Origin: CAMBDS01 sp964355675
Lineage (GTDB): Bacteria; Electryoneota; AABM5-125-24; Hatepunaeales; Hatepunaeaceae
Assembly: GCA_964355675.1 (NCBI GenBank)
Contig: CAYHEC010000029.1
Span: 1 to 39,000 of the forward strand
Length of the DNA stretch: 39,000 nt
Direction: 5' to 3'
Shown: positions 1 through 8,525 of the stretch, piece by piece
How positions within the stretch are numbered: position 1 is the stretch's first letter
Layout: every line of letters starts with the position of its first letter
Made by a program: the position numbers and the translations under genes
The notes under the pieces: generated by a model
Told to the model about the DNA's origin: nothing
Database searches by the model: none
Seen by the model: the letters and a program-made list of their open reading frames with translations, nothing else

Positions 1-117
1 TGTTTGTGCTTGATTGTCCTTTAGGGGGGGCTGAAGCCCCCCCTCCAAGAGAATCTTGTCCGAATTGGCGTACCAAGCGAATAAATCAACGAACTCTTTC
101 AGTCCGCCCTCCAATAG
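1..117 (+). repeat. Family-B dispersed repeat, truncated by the window start
   Basis: The stretch opens with a G/C palindrome (arms AGGGGGGGCT and AGCCCCCCCT around GA, about 23-44), followed by a unique tail (CTCCAAGAGAATCTTGTCC, then about 30 more bases to position 93). The same tail recurs at about 5776-5826 and, inverted, at 38951-39000. Positions 94-117 resemble the 25-bp terminal repeat of the element at 5650-5929, so this is probably the right half of the same kind of element. Confidence 0.8.
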
Positions 118-157
118 AATCAAAATTCAAGTAAATTAAATTTAGGAATTTAGAATA

Positions 158-2080
158 ATGTCCAACAAAATCATCGGTATCGACCTCGGCACAACAAACT
201 CCTGTGTCGCAGTCATGGAAGGCGGCCAACCGGTCGTTATCCCTAACTCCGAAGGAGCGCGCACGACTCCTTCCATAGTAGCATTCGCCAAGAATGGCGA
301 ACGTCTTGTCGGCGCATCAGCCAAACGCCAGTCTGTCACCAACCCCAAGAAAACGGTGTACTCTATCAAGCGATTCATGGGACGTGGATATGACGAAATT
401 GACCGTGAACGAGCACAAGCGCCCTATGGAGTCGTAAAAGGCGACGGCGGCCTGGCCCGCGTTAAAATCGATGATAAAATATATTCACCCTCAGAGATTT
501 CGGCGATGATATTGCAGAAGATGAAGCAGTCCGCTGAAGATTATCTTGGTGAAAAAGTTACACGGGCGGTCATTACAGTACCGGCATATTTCAATGACGC
601 CCAGAGGCAAGCCACCAAAGATGCGGGTGAGATCGCCGGATTGAAAGTTGAGCGTATCATCAATGAACCGACTGCCGCGGCTCTCGCCTATGGTCTTGAT
701 CGAAAGCACAGCGAAAAGATCGCTGTGTATGACCTCGGCGGCGGGACGTTCGACATTTCGCTTCTCGAAATCGGCGAAGGCGTGTTCGAGGTTTTATCCA
801 CCAATGGCGACACTCACCTCGGTGGCGATGACTTCGATCAACGCATCATCGACTATGTGGCGGATGAATTCAAGAAGGTTGAAGGGATCGATATCCGTAA
901 GGATGCGATGGCGCTTCAACGCTTGAAAGAAGCTTGCGAAAAGGCAAAAGTCGAGCTTTCCAGCGCGACTCAGACGCAGGTAAATTTACCTTTCATCACC
1001 GCTACGGCCGAAGGTCCCAAGCATCTCGATCTCACAATCACGAGACTTCAGTTCGAAAAACTAATCGCCGACCTGATCGTTCGTTCGATTACCCCTTGCG
1101 AAAAGGCAATCAAAGACGCCAAGCTAAACGCCTCGGAAATCGATGAAGTGATCCTCGTTGGCGGATCGACGCGCGTTCCGGCTGTTTTCGAAGCAGTACG
1201 TAATTTCTTTGGCAAGGAGCCGAATCGTTCGGTGAACCCTGATGAAGCAGTCGCACTTGGCGCGGCGATTCAGGGAGGCGTGCTTGCCGGCGACGTGTCT
1301 GACATCGTACTTCTTGACGTTACGCCTTTGTCGCTTGGCATTGAGACACTGGGTGGAGTGATGACGACATTGATTACTTCGAACACGACGATTCCGACAC
1401 GCAAGGAAGAAATATTCTCGACCGCGTCCGACAGCCAGCGAACCGTTGACGTCCATGTGCTTCAGGGAGAACGCCCAATGGCTCTCGACAATAAGACGAT
1501 TGGCCGTTTCCAGCTTGACGGTATCCCGCCTGCTCCGCGAGGCGTACCACAAGTGGCGGTCACGTTTGACATCGACGCCAACGGAATTTTGTCGGTGACA
1601 GCCACTGACAAAGCGACCGGGAAAGAACAACACATCAAGATTCAGGCATCCTCAGGACTCTCTAAAGAAGAAGTTGAGCGGATGAAAAACGATTCCAAGC
1701 TTCACGCTGAGGAGGATCGCGTGCGTCGTGAGGAAGTCGATACTCGCAATCATGCCGACCAGCAGGTTTGGCAGACAGAAAAACAGATTGCTGAGATGGC
1801 CGACAAGCTTAATCCCGACGAAAAAGCACGTCTTCAGGCGGCCGTCGATAGGTTGAAAGACCTACTCAAGGGTTCCGACGTCGCGAGCATCAAGAGTGCC
1901 GCCGAAGATCTCGACAAGGTTTGGCAGGACATATCTTCCAAACTCTACGAGCGCGCCTCGCAACAGACTTCCGGTCCATCAAACAAGGGTGATGCCGACG
2001 ACTCTGGTCAATCCGCAGGCGGCCAAAAATCGAAGAAGGAAGGCGAAGTCGAAAACGCTGACTACGAAGTGGTCGAGTAA
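158..2080 (+). CDS. dnaK: Molecular chaperone DnaK (Hsp70)
   Basis: Cytosolic ATP-dependent chaperone that holds and refolds unfolded proteins with DnaJ and GrpE. The 640-residue product has the usual length. The ATPase domain (about 1-385) shows the phosphate-1 motif IGIDLGTTNSCVAVMEGG, the connecting segment VPAYFNDAQRQATKDAG, the EPTAAALAYGLD signature and the phosphate-2 motif DLGGGTFDISLLE. The substrate domain and helical lid follow, and the acidic tail ends EVENADYEVVE. The ATG at 158 gives the canonical N-terminus. No grpE or dnaJ is adjacent and no CIRCE operator was seen upstream, where a family-B repeat lies instead. A strong terminator follows. A separate J-domain protein occurs at 25965. 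Confidence 0.99.
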   Translation: MSNKIIGIDLGTTNSCVAVMEGGQPVVIPNSEGARTTPSIVAFAKNGERLVGASAKRQSVTNPKKTVYSIKRFMGRGYDEIDRERAQAPYGVVKGDGGLARVKIDDKIYSPSEISAMILQKMKQSAEDYLGEKVTRAVITVPAYFNDAQRQATKDAGEIAGLKVERIINEPTAAALAYGLDRKHSEKIAVYDLGGGTFDISLLEIGEGVFEVLSTNGDTHLGGDDFDQRIIDYVADEFKKVEGIDIRKDAMALQRLKEACEKAKVELSSATQTQVNLPFITATAEGPKHLDLTITRLQFEKLIADLIVRSITPCEKAIKDAKLNASEIDEVILVGGSTRVPAVFEAVRNFFGKEPNRSVNPDEAVALGAAIQGGVLAGDVSDIVLLDVTPLSLGIETLGGVMTTLITSNTTIPTRKEEIFSTASDSQRTVDVHVLQGERPMALDNKTIGRFQLDGIPPAPRGVPQVAVTFDIDANGILSVTATDKATGKEQHIKIQASSGLSKEEVERMKNDSKLHAEEDRVRREEVDTRNHADQQVWQTEKQIAEMADKLNPDEKARLQAAVDRLKDLLKGSDVASIKSAAEDLDKVWQDISSKLYERASQQTSGPSNKGDADDSGQSAGGQKSKKEGEVENADYEVVE

Positions 2081-2105
2081 TCTGGTTGTAGCTAATGTTA
2101 AAAGA

Positions 2106-2147
2106 AGGGGCTGTTCCGTTGCAGGGACAGCCCCTTGACTTTTTTTG
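2106..2147 (+). terminator. Rho-independent terminator of dnaK
   Basis: A 13-bp stem with one T-G wobble (arms AAGGGGCTGTTCC and GGGACAGCCCCTT, six-base loop) is followed after three bases by seven T residues. It lies 26 bp after the dnaK stop codon. Confidence 0.9.
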
Positions 2148-2156
2148 GGGGGGGAA

Positions 2157-2277
2157 AGTGACTGGTGACTGGTGTGCTGTCACACGTCCCGTGTGACAGC
2201 ACTGTACCTTGTTTTAGCGCGTCACACGAGACGTGCGACGCCACTCGACGCTACTAAGAATAGTGACTGGTGACCGG
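2157..2277. repeat. Hairpin pair bracketed by GTGACTG heptamers
   Basis: Positions 2174-2202 form a perfect 13-bp stem with a 3-base loop (arms GTGCTGTCACACG and CGTGTGACAGCAC). A second, imperfect hairpin follows at about 2219-2242 (GCGTC..GACGC). Near-identical heptamer tracts (AGTGACTGGTGACTGG and AGTGACTGGTGACCGG) bound the pair at 2157-2172 and 2262-2277. It lies between the dnaK terminator and the 3' end of the convergent secreted-protein gene. Confidence 0.75.
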
Positions 2278-4041
2278 TTACCTTACCAGCACCAGTTTCC
2301 TCGTCACAACCCGGTCGGCAGACTCAAGGCGAAGAAGGTAGATTCCTGCCGGAAAATTGGCGGCGTCCCAGACGACGACCCGTTCTTCTGCCGACCCCCT
2401 GTGGTCGGCGGTGTTCGTTCTTTCCGTCAACCGCGGGGGGTTGACGGAAGCACCTTGCCGCGGGGGGTTGACGGAAGCACATTGCCCTGTCCACAAATCC
2501 GCCACCATCCTGCCTTGCGTGTCATACACCGCCAGCCGCGTAGGGGCCGCTTGCGAGCCCCTCGAGAAGCGTATCGTCGTCGTCGAATTAAACGGATTGG
2601 GAAATGCAGAATGCAGAGTGAAGAATGAAGAATGCTGAATGCCGGAAGGGACGGCAAGGACTTCGCCAACGGCTTCGATAGTTATATCAGACTCATCTGG
2701 ATCATCCGAGAACAAGCTGAAGAATGCTCTTTCTTCATCCGATTCGCCTTGACGATAGAAAAACCATACCGATAAGCTTGAATCGGGTAATATCTCAATC
2801 GGAGGGTCGAATAGGTTTCCCGGAATACTCCAGTACGCACTGCCAATTTCCGGTTGTCGAATTTGGTCTATATGCAGGGGAGTGCCGCCATTATTTGAAA
2901 TAACGACCTCAGCGCTGTCAACTTCCCAGGGATCACTGGTTTCGAACGATACTCGTAGATGTTCAACCTCAATATCCCTTTGATGAAAATAGAACGCCCC
3001 CATATCTGCCCGTGTCCCGTCGGGGTCGAGGGGTGAGTCAGGGTCGCCGGCGTCGATGCAAGGCGAGTCGGCGGTTAGCGAGTAGTCGCCGTTGTCGGGG
3101 TCAAGGAAAAGGGGGTCACGGTCAATGTTGCCGTCGCGCCAGTTCACTGTCTGGATGGAAGAATCGAGGAGCGAAATCATCGATTGTCCTCCCCTTAGCA
3201 GGCTATACCCTATTTCCAGTGTATCGTATCCTATAGGATCGCCCGTTAAATAAATTGAATCGGGTTCATTCCCGGATATTATACAATCAATGAAACGTAA
3301 TGTGCGGTCCCCCCAGAAAATCCGAACAACTGACCCTCCTCCATTATTTATACTGGTATTGTTCATAAAAGTTGAATTTCGGATAATTGGAGAACATCTA
3401 TAAAAAAGACTCAGCGCCGAGCCTTGCATGCTACGATTGCCATCAAAAACAGTGTGTGAGATCACCGGGCTCGATTCTCGCGAACAATAAATTCCCCCAC
3501 CGAGAACCCTCGCAATGTTACCCTCAATTAGGATGTTCTCAATATTGGGACTGGAATTTTGCAGAAAAATCCCCCCACCATAATCTGCGATGTTTTCGAT
3601 AATCTTCAAATTATCGAGTGTTGGAGATGCATTCAAACAATGAATACCGCCTCCGCAAGTATCTTGTTGAACATCGAGAGAGCCTGTTCCACCAGTCAAC
3701 ACGAATCCGGTTAGCCTTGCTGTGGAATCTTCACGACTGTTGAAACGAACAACGCTGACTGGATGCCCCTCCGCGTCAATGATTGTGGAGTCTATATAAC
3801 GCTCATCGCCGGTTGTAAGGAAAAGGCTTCCCACCGTGATTAAGTGACCATCGAAATTAATTCTGAAATACCTCCCCGGCCCCACCAGCACCGTATCCCC
3901 ATCTTGCGACGAGTCAATCCCTGCCTGAATGGTCTGAAAATCTTCCGGGACGTTGAGAATGCGCGCTTCGGCATTGCCGAAGGCGATGAAAAGGATGGCG
4001 GTCGCGGCGAGTCGTCGGCTGAGCCAAAGGTACTTACGCAT
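2278..4041 (-). CDS. Secreted right-handed beta-helix protein with C-terminal sorting domain
   Basis: 587-residue extracellular or surface protein of unknown substrate. An N-terminal signal peptide (RRLAATAILFIAFGNAEA) precedes a parallel beta-helix region (about 30-330) with repeated GGGI and short Asn-rich turns. This ends in a choice-of-anchor-Q-like segment (SPCIDAGDPDSP, DMGAF). The C-terminus resembles FCB secretion/sorting domains (AFPNPFNSTTTIRF ... AGIYLLRL ... TRKLVLVR). Odd feature: the sorting domain carries repeat-encoded residues in frame. GSQAAPTR comes from a family-C palindrome, two ASVNPPR copies from family A, and TADHRGSAEE from family D, adding roughly 25-30 residues between LWTG and VVVWDA compared with the usual spacing. 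Whether sorting still works is unknown. Confidence 0.85.
   Translation of the reverse strand: MRKYLWLSRRLAATAILFIAFGNAEARILNVPEDFQTIQAGIDSSQDGDTVLVGPGRYFRINFDGHLITVGSLFLTTGDERYIDSTIIDAEGHPVSVVRFNSREDSTARLTGFVLTGGTGSLDVQQDTCGGGIHCLNASPTLDNLKIIENIADYGGGIFLQNSSPNIENILIEGNIARVLGGGIYCSRESSPVISHTVFDGNRSMQGSALSLFYRCSPIIRNSTFMNNTSINNGGGSVVRIFWGDRTLRFIDCIISGNEPDSIYLTGDPIGYDTLEIGYSLLRGGQSMISLLDSSIQTVNWRDGNIDRDPLFLDPDNGDYSLTADSPCIDAGDPDSPLDPDGTRADMGAFYFHQRDIEVEHLRVSFETSDPWEVDSAEVVISNNGGTPLHIDQIRQPEIGSAYWSIPGNLFDPPIEILPDSSLSVWFFYRQGESDEERAFFSLFSDDPDESDITIEAVGEVLAVPSGIQHSSFFTLHSAFPNPFNSTTTIRFSRGSQAAPTRLAVYDTQGRMVADLWTGQCASVNPPRQGASVNPPRLTERTNTADHRGSAEERVVVWDAANFPAGIYLLRLESADRVVTRKLVLVR
2388..2412. repeat. 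Family-D palindrome inside a CDS
   Basis: Arms CCGACC and GGTCGG (2391-2396, 2403-2408) flanked by CTG and CGG. It matches intergenic copies at 15997-16024 and 31596-31625 and is translated in frame in the secreted protein. Confidence 0.75.
2424..2480. repeat. Two family-A palindromes inside a CDS
   Basis: The first copy has arms CCGTCAAC and GTTGACGG with loop CGCGGGGG (2424-2447). The second (about 2453-2480) keeps only the loop and right arm. On the minus strand the loop reads CCCCCGCG, as in the RAYT1 array and the flavin-reductase copy. Both are translated in frame as ASVNPPR. Confidence 0.8.
2538..2563. repeat. Family-C palindrome inside a CDS
   Basis: GCGTAGGGGCCGCTTGCGAG followed by CCCC is the core of the 34-bp tandem unit at 24985-25526. 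On the minus strand it is translated in frame as GSQAAPTR within the sorting domain. Confidence 0.8.
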
Positions 4042-4344
4042 GATGAAACCCTAAGTTGAAGAGTGAAATTGTCGGGGCAATGGGCAAATTGATCGAAACC
4101 TGATGGTCGTGCGTCGGAGAATGCACTATAACAATCTATTACAATAAATTCGCCCGCGCAAGGGGAGGATAGACATTCTTGTCTGTCAGGTTTGTCCATC
4201 AAACGACAGGCAGGAATGCCTATCCTCCCAGAGTTTAACCCAGCTTGCCGGGCTACCCGAATATCTTTCCTCTCTCACCCGAATCAGACGATAGCGATCC
4301 TAAAAAATCCTTGCCCTGAAGCCTAATTCTTTGTATATTTAACC
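4042..4344. other. Intergenic region with a long imperfect palindrome
   Basis: The 303-bp gap between the divergent secreted-protein gene and hutI should contain both promoters, but no confident -35/-10 pair was picked out. Positions about 4162-4231 form a large imperfect inverted repeat (GGGGAGGATAG ... CTATCCTCCC outside, TTGTCTGTC ... GACAGGCA inside). It resembles a two-hairpin repetitive element. Confidence 0.6.
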
Positions 4345-5640
4345 ATGATTGAAGACGGATCGCACCCATATCCTCGTTTCATAACCGGCATTGGACTGCT
4401 CGCTCTGCCCCTACCCCCCGCCGGAGGTCTTCCTGCCACGCCCGTAACATGTCTTCGGAACGTCTGGGTTGAACTGGAAAATGGCTCAGTTCGAAGAATT
4501 GGGCCGGAGGGAGAACCATCTCCAACACACGCGAAAACCCATCAGTGCTTCGACGCGGCGGGCGGGTTAGTCACACCCGGACTGGTGGAGTCGCATACTC
4601 ATCCCGTATTTGTACAGCCGCGCCAGAACGAGTTTCATCGTCGGTGTCAAGGAAAGACCTATCTTGAAATAGCCAGCGAAGGCGGCGGGATATTGTCCTC
4701 AGTGCGTGGAGTTCGAGACGCATCTTTGAGTGACCTGACAGAGTTGGTCAGAAAGAGATTTACCCGATTTCTTGAACTCGGCGTCACGACAATCGAGGCA
4801 AAAAGCGGCTACGGATTGAGTCTGGAGGGTGAGCTTAAGTCGCTTACCGCTATCCGGGATGGCGCAAGGGACTTGTTAGAGGTCAGTCCGACTCTACTCG
4901 CGGCTCACACAATTCCTCCCGAGTTTAAGGCTTCTCCCGACCGTTATGTCGATCTCGTTTGCCATGAAATTATACCTGCCGCAAGTGAGAGCAACCTTGC
5001 CGAAGCGGTGGACATATTTGTTGAAGAATCCGCCTTCTCAATTTCACATGCGCGGCGGGTATTCGAAGCAGGCAGGCAGGCCGGGTTGGGTCTTCGCATT
5101 CATGCAGATCAATTTTCATCAAGCGGAGGCGCTTCGCTTGCCGCCGAATTTGACGCATGGAGTGCCGATCACATGGATTGTACAAACGAACAGGAAATTG
5201 AAAAACTAAGTCGCTCGGGCGTCACCGTCGTCTTATTGCCGGGTGCAGTTTTTTTTCTGGGTCTGAACGTGTACGCTCCCGCTCGCAAGTTCATCGACGC
5301 CGGGTGCAAAGTTGCACTTTCAACTGATTATAATCCCGGGACGTCTCCAACTCAGTCACTGCCGTTAATGATGACGCTTGGGTGCAACCAACTCAAGATG
5401 TCCCCGGCTGAGGCTCTTTGGGCAGTAACAATGGGAGCGGCTTCTGCCCTGAAAAGGGATCAGCGCATCGGTAGTCTTTTCCCAGGTTATCAAGCTGATC
5501 TCTGTCTCTGGAACGCACCTGATATTGACTATCTTCCTTATTCGTATGGAGATTCGATACCTCAAGCGGTATTCAAAAAAGGCACTCTTGCATGTCAGAG
5601 GGGTATCCTGCGCCCAGATTATGTTATGCCAATGGTGTAG
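4345..5640 (+). CDS. hutI: Imidazolonepropionase
   Basis: Hydrolyses 4-imidazolone-5-propanoate to N-formimino-L-glutamate in histidine degradation; cytosolic metal-dependent amidohydrolase. The 431-residue product shows the metal-binding HTH (SHTHPVF, residues 84-86), EAKSGYGL, HADQFSSSGG, SADHMD, and ALSTDYNPGT, the last matching the conserved SDFNPG metal/substrate motif. A Pro/Gly-rich stretch near residues 20-33 (LPLPPAGGLP) is atypical and could be low-complexity insertion. No hutH, hutU or hutG is adjacent, so the rest of the pathway must lie elsewhere if it exists. The ATG at 4345 was chosen as the longest in-frame start with a plausible N-terminal beta sandwich. Confidence 0.93.
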   Translation: MIEDGSHPYPRFITGIGLLALPLPPAGGLPATPVTCLRNVWVELENGSVRRIGPEGEPSPTHAKTHQCFDAAGGLVTPGLVESHTHPVFVQPRQNEFHRRCQGKTYLEIASEGGGILSSVRGVRDASLSDLTELVRKRFTRFLELGVTTIEAKSGYGLSLEGELKSLTAIRDGARDLLEVSPTLLAAHTIPPEFKASPDRYVDLVCHEIIPAASESNLAEAVDIFVEESAFSISHARRVFEAGRQAGLGLRIHADQFSSSGGASLAAEFDAWSADHMDCTNEQEIEKLSRSGVTVVLLPGAVFFLGLNVYAPARKFIDAGCKVALSTDYNPGTSPTQSLPLMMTLGCNQLKMSPAEALWAVTMGAASALKRDQRIGSLFPGYQADLCLWNAPDIDYLPYSYGDSIPQAVFKKGTLACQRGILRPDYVMPMV

Positions 5641-5649
5641 AGCAGTGTC

Positions 5650-5929
5650 ACTTGGAGGGCGGACTTTCAGAGTTTGTTGATTTATTCGTTCGAGTAGAGA
5701 TTTGATCCTCTTGGAGGGGGGGCTTCAGCCCCCCCTAAAGGACGATCAAGCACAAACAAGGGCGGGCTGAAGCCCCCCCTCCAAGAGAATCTTGTCCGAA
5801 TTGGCGTCCCAAGCGAATAAATCCGCCGAACATTCAAGCACAAAATAGGCGCGGACGAGGGCGTCCGCGTGGACAAGTCGGCGCAAATTTTGAATATTTC
5901 AATGAACTCTGAAAGTCCGCCCTCCAAGT
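5650..5929. mobile_element. 280-bp non-coding element with perfect 25-bp terminal inverted repeats
   Basis: Positions 5650-5674 (ACTTGGAGGGCGGACTTTCA then GAGTT) are the exact reverse complement of 5905-5929. Inside are two family-B palindromes in opposite orientation (about 5706-5760 and 5760-5830), including the long tail shared with 1-93 and 38951-39000. A further hairpin has arms GCGGACG and CGTCCGC (about 5852-5869). There is no convincing ORF. The structure fits a MITE-like or composite REP element, possibly mobilised by a RAYT2-type enzyme; that last link is inference. Confidence 0.8.
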
Positions 5930-5940
5930 TCCTCTTTTAA

Positions 5941-6798
5941 ATGACCGGAATACTATTGAACCAGCAAGATTTATTCTCTGGTCAAATTCCAGCAGACTCG
6001 AAAGAGAATAACTCATTATTCATCGGGACTTCCGGATATATCTTTCCTGATTGGCGGGGGAATTTCTATCCCGAAAAGCTACCTCAAAACCGCTGGCTTG
6101 ATTTTTACGCGGAGCAGTTCGACACTGTTGAGATAAACGCGCCGTATTACCATCTGCCACCACGCTCAACATTTGAATCGATGGTGAAACGAACCGTAGA
6201 AAACTATCCGTTCTGGGTGAAAATTCCCGGCGAATTGACGCACCGCGGTGGAGATGTGGCTTATTGGATGGGGTTATTTAAACAAGCCATCGCGCCTCTA
6301 AAAGAGGCGGGGCGTTTGGCTGGAGCTTTAGCTCAGTTTCCTTTTTCTTTGGGGCCGACAACCGTGGCCAAGAGACTCCTGAGCAACTTGCGCAACGAGT
6401 GCGACACAATTCCTTTGGCAGTCGAAATACGTCACAATGCATGGCAGACAAAGGAAACTGCCGAGTATTTCCGGAAGGAAGGAATCACCACCGTAATCCC
6501 TGATCTTCCCATCTTGAAGAATCTACCCACACCGGAATTACTTGTAACGTCCAATATTGCCTATATCAGATTTCACGGAAGAAACGCAAATACCTGGAAT
6601 AATCCGGCAATGGGTGATCGTTATGATTACGATTACAGTCTGGAAGAGCTTACCGAATGGATCCCAAAAATTGCTTCCTTAATGGCGACAGCGGAAACCA
6701 CGTTCATATTTTTTAACAATTGCCATATGGGGCAGGCTGTTAAGAACGCCAAAATGCTGAAATCTTTATTGCAAAATCAAATTGGCGAAATCAATTAA
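5941..6798 (+). CDS. DUF72 family protein (YecE-like)
   Basis: 285-residue cytosolic protein of a TIM-barrel-like family of unknown biochemical role. Diagnostic stretches are FIGTSGYIFPDWRGNFYPE near the N-terminus, FDTVEINAPYYHLP, the mid-protein FWVKIPGELTHRG, AQFPFS, the later VEIRHNAW, and YIRFHGRN near the C-terminus. Length fits the family. The ATG at 5941 follows directly on the repeat element at 5650-5929. The downstream GGDEF gene starts 17 bp after the stop, so the two may be co-transcribed, though no functional link is known. Confidence 0.9.
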   Translation: MTGILLNQQDLFSGQIPADSKENNSLFIGTSGYIFPDWRGNFYPEKLPQNRWLDFYAEQFDTVEINAPYYHLPPRSTFESMVKRTVENYPFWVKIPGELTHRGGDVAYWMGLFKQAIAPLKEAGRLAGALAQFPFSLGPTTVAKRLLSNLRNECDTIPLAVEIRHNAWQTKETAEYFRKEGITTVIPDLPILKNLPTPELLVTSNIAYIRFHGRNANTWNNPAMGDRYDYDYSLEELTEWIPKIASLMATAETTFIFFNNCHMGQAVKNAKMLKSLLQNQIGEIN

Positions 6799-6815
6799 TT
6801 TATACATTCAGAGAT

Positions 6816-8462
6816 TTGATTCCAGAACCAACAGAACTCCGGGATAGTGCAGATCCCAATGCTGGGCTTTTCGACGCGTACACGGGCTCTGTTCACGCGA
6901 TTCCGGTCGGTCGAGCGCTTCTTATTAAAGGTTGTGCTGAACTCATTTCATCATATTTTCAGCATGACCGTCAATCGAAGGCACTCATCCATCTGCCACG
7001 GGAAGCCGAAGAGCAAACCAGACATAAACTCTCTCTAACCGAGAATTTATCTTCGGGCGAATTGTATTATTTGCAATGTGATAGTGATTATAATATCAAA
7101 CAGCAATCACTTTTCAAACTACCCCATTTTTCAAGCCTTCGCCGCGAGTATTTTATTCTGTTGTACGGATCGGGATCATTGATTCTTTTACTTGGTAAGG
7201 CTCCTTCGAATAATATCAAGTCATGGCTAACATATTTTATCGGCTCACATGAAGAGATAACCGGAATTGTCTCCCAAGTAGTTGCATTGGCTGGTTTAGC
7301 TGGTGCGAAGAACAAAGAAATACTAACCCAGTTACACCAAACGCTACAGGCGCCAATTTCTTCTTCACTCGAACTGGGTTTCCGTAAGGTACTGAGCGCT
7401 TTTCTATGCGAGATTAATAAAAATCTCGAACCCCATAATCGCCGCATCGAGAATGAGTTAAGGTGGACACGAACACTTAATCTAATCCAGAGCGCTGTTG
7501 GTTGGGAGCTTGACGGCTCGCGTCTGAATAATATGATTGCTCGAGTAATGAAACAGAGCGTTGGTTACGATTATCTTGAATTGCATGTACTTCATCAAAC
7601 AGAACAGAAATTTGAAATAGTCAACTCATTTCAGCACAACAATACAACATTTGGCGGACCGCTTCTTACTGTAATTCTTCGTCCTGATAAGCAGGAAGAA
7701 CTTCTCCGCGGCCGAAAATCTGTTGTATTCAATAAAATGAACGCTGATACATGGCTCATGAATCCACGTCTTATGTCCATGATGGAGCTTGAGTCCGGAG
7801 CGCTGATTCCGTTGATATATCAGCGTCGTCCAAATGGACTTCTGAGGCTGTTTTCAAAACACACCGGTCATTATAGTGAAGAAACCGCGTCCAAGCTCGA
7901 GAAGATCGGCCGGATCATCGCAAAATCTCTTGAAAACGCACGAATTCATGCCCTGATGCATCGTATGGCGACTATGGATGGATTGACAAATATTTATAAT
8001 CACCGATTTTTTGCCGAGCAGATCGTCCGCGAATTCAAACGCGCACAACGTTATAAAAACAGACTATCACTCGTGATGATCGACATCGACTATTTTAAAC
8101 AATACAACGATAACAATGGCCACCTTCAAGGCGACGTCGTTCTGGCAATGATAGGCAAACTGCTTAAATCAAATGTACGCGAGGTCGATTTGGTTTGCCG
8201 TTATGGTGGCGAAGAATTTGTCGTCATCCTTCCCGAAACTGAGGTAGGTCAAGCGATAATAGTAGCCGAGAAAATTCGTTCTGCTATCGATGAATATCCA
8301 TTCAAATTTGAGCAACGACAACCGAATGGAAAAGTATCTGTGAGCGTAGGTATCGCTGAGGGAGTCGAAGAAATCGAGAGTCCAACTGAATTGATCAACC
8401 GCGCTGATCTGGCTCTTTACCGCGCCAAAAAATTGGGGCGCAACCGTTGCGAAGTATATTAG
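6816..8462 (+). CDS. GAF-GGDEF diguanylate cyclase
   Basis: Predicted to make cyclic di-GMP from two GTP. The 548-residue protein has an N-terminal region without a recognised domain (1-200), a GAF-like sensor region (about 225-375) and a C-terminal GGDEF domain. That domain shows MDGLTNIYNHRFF, DIDYFKQYND and the active-site loop YGGEEF near residue 464. An RxxD inhibitory I-site (REVD) lies five residues before GGEEF, so product feedback is likely. No transmembrane segment is obvious. The start is a TTG at 6816 with a weak upstream AGAG; no in-frame ATG lies nearby. It sits just upstream of the surface-protein operon, separated by about 60 bp with an imperfect hairpin. Confidence 0.92.
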   Translation: MIPEPTELRDSADPNAGLFDAYTGSVHAIPVGRALLIKGCAELISSYFQHDRQSKALIHLPREAEEQTRHKLSLTENLSSGELYYLQCDSDYNIKQQSLFKLPHFSSLRREYFILLYGSGSLILLLGKAPSNNIKSWLTYFIGSHEEITGIVSQVVALAGLAGAKNKEILTQLHQTLQAPISSSLELGFRKVLSAFLCEINKNLEPHNRRIENELRWTRTLNLIQSAVGWELDGSRLNNMIARVMKQSVGYDYLELHVLHQTEQKFEIVNSFQHNNTTFGGPLLTVILRPDKQEELLRGRKSVVFNKMNADTWLMNPRLMSMMELESGALIPLIYQRRPNGLLRLFSKHTGHYSEETASKLEKIGRIIAKSLENARIHALMHRMATMDGLTNIYNHRFFAEQIVREFKRAQRYKNRLSLVMIDIDYFKQYNDNNGHLQGDVVLAMIGKLLKSNVREVDLVCRYGGEEFVVILPETEVGQAIIVAEKIRSAIDEYPFKFEQRQPNGKVSVSVGIAEGVEEIESPTELINRADLALYRAKKLGRNRCEVY

Positions 8463-8525
8463 CCGCCCGGGTGGTAAACTACCGCCACGGCTTATTCTCC
8501 TAAATCAAACGGGCAGGAGTGCAAA

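Noticed and set aside
1124..1633. 169-codon antisense ORF in dnaK
   Set aside because: Shadow of a highly biased gene; the sense strand is unambiguous DnaK.
2174..2242. Second terminator after dnaK
   Set aside because: The hairpins are strong but lack a T-tract; they fit repetitive elements better.
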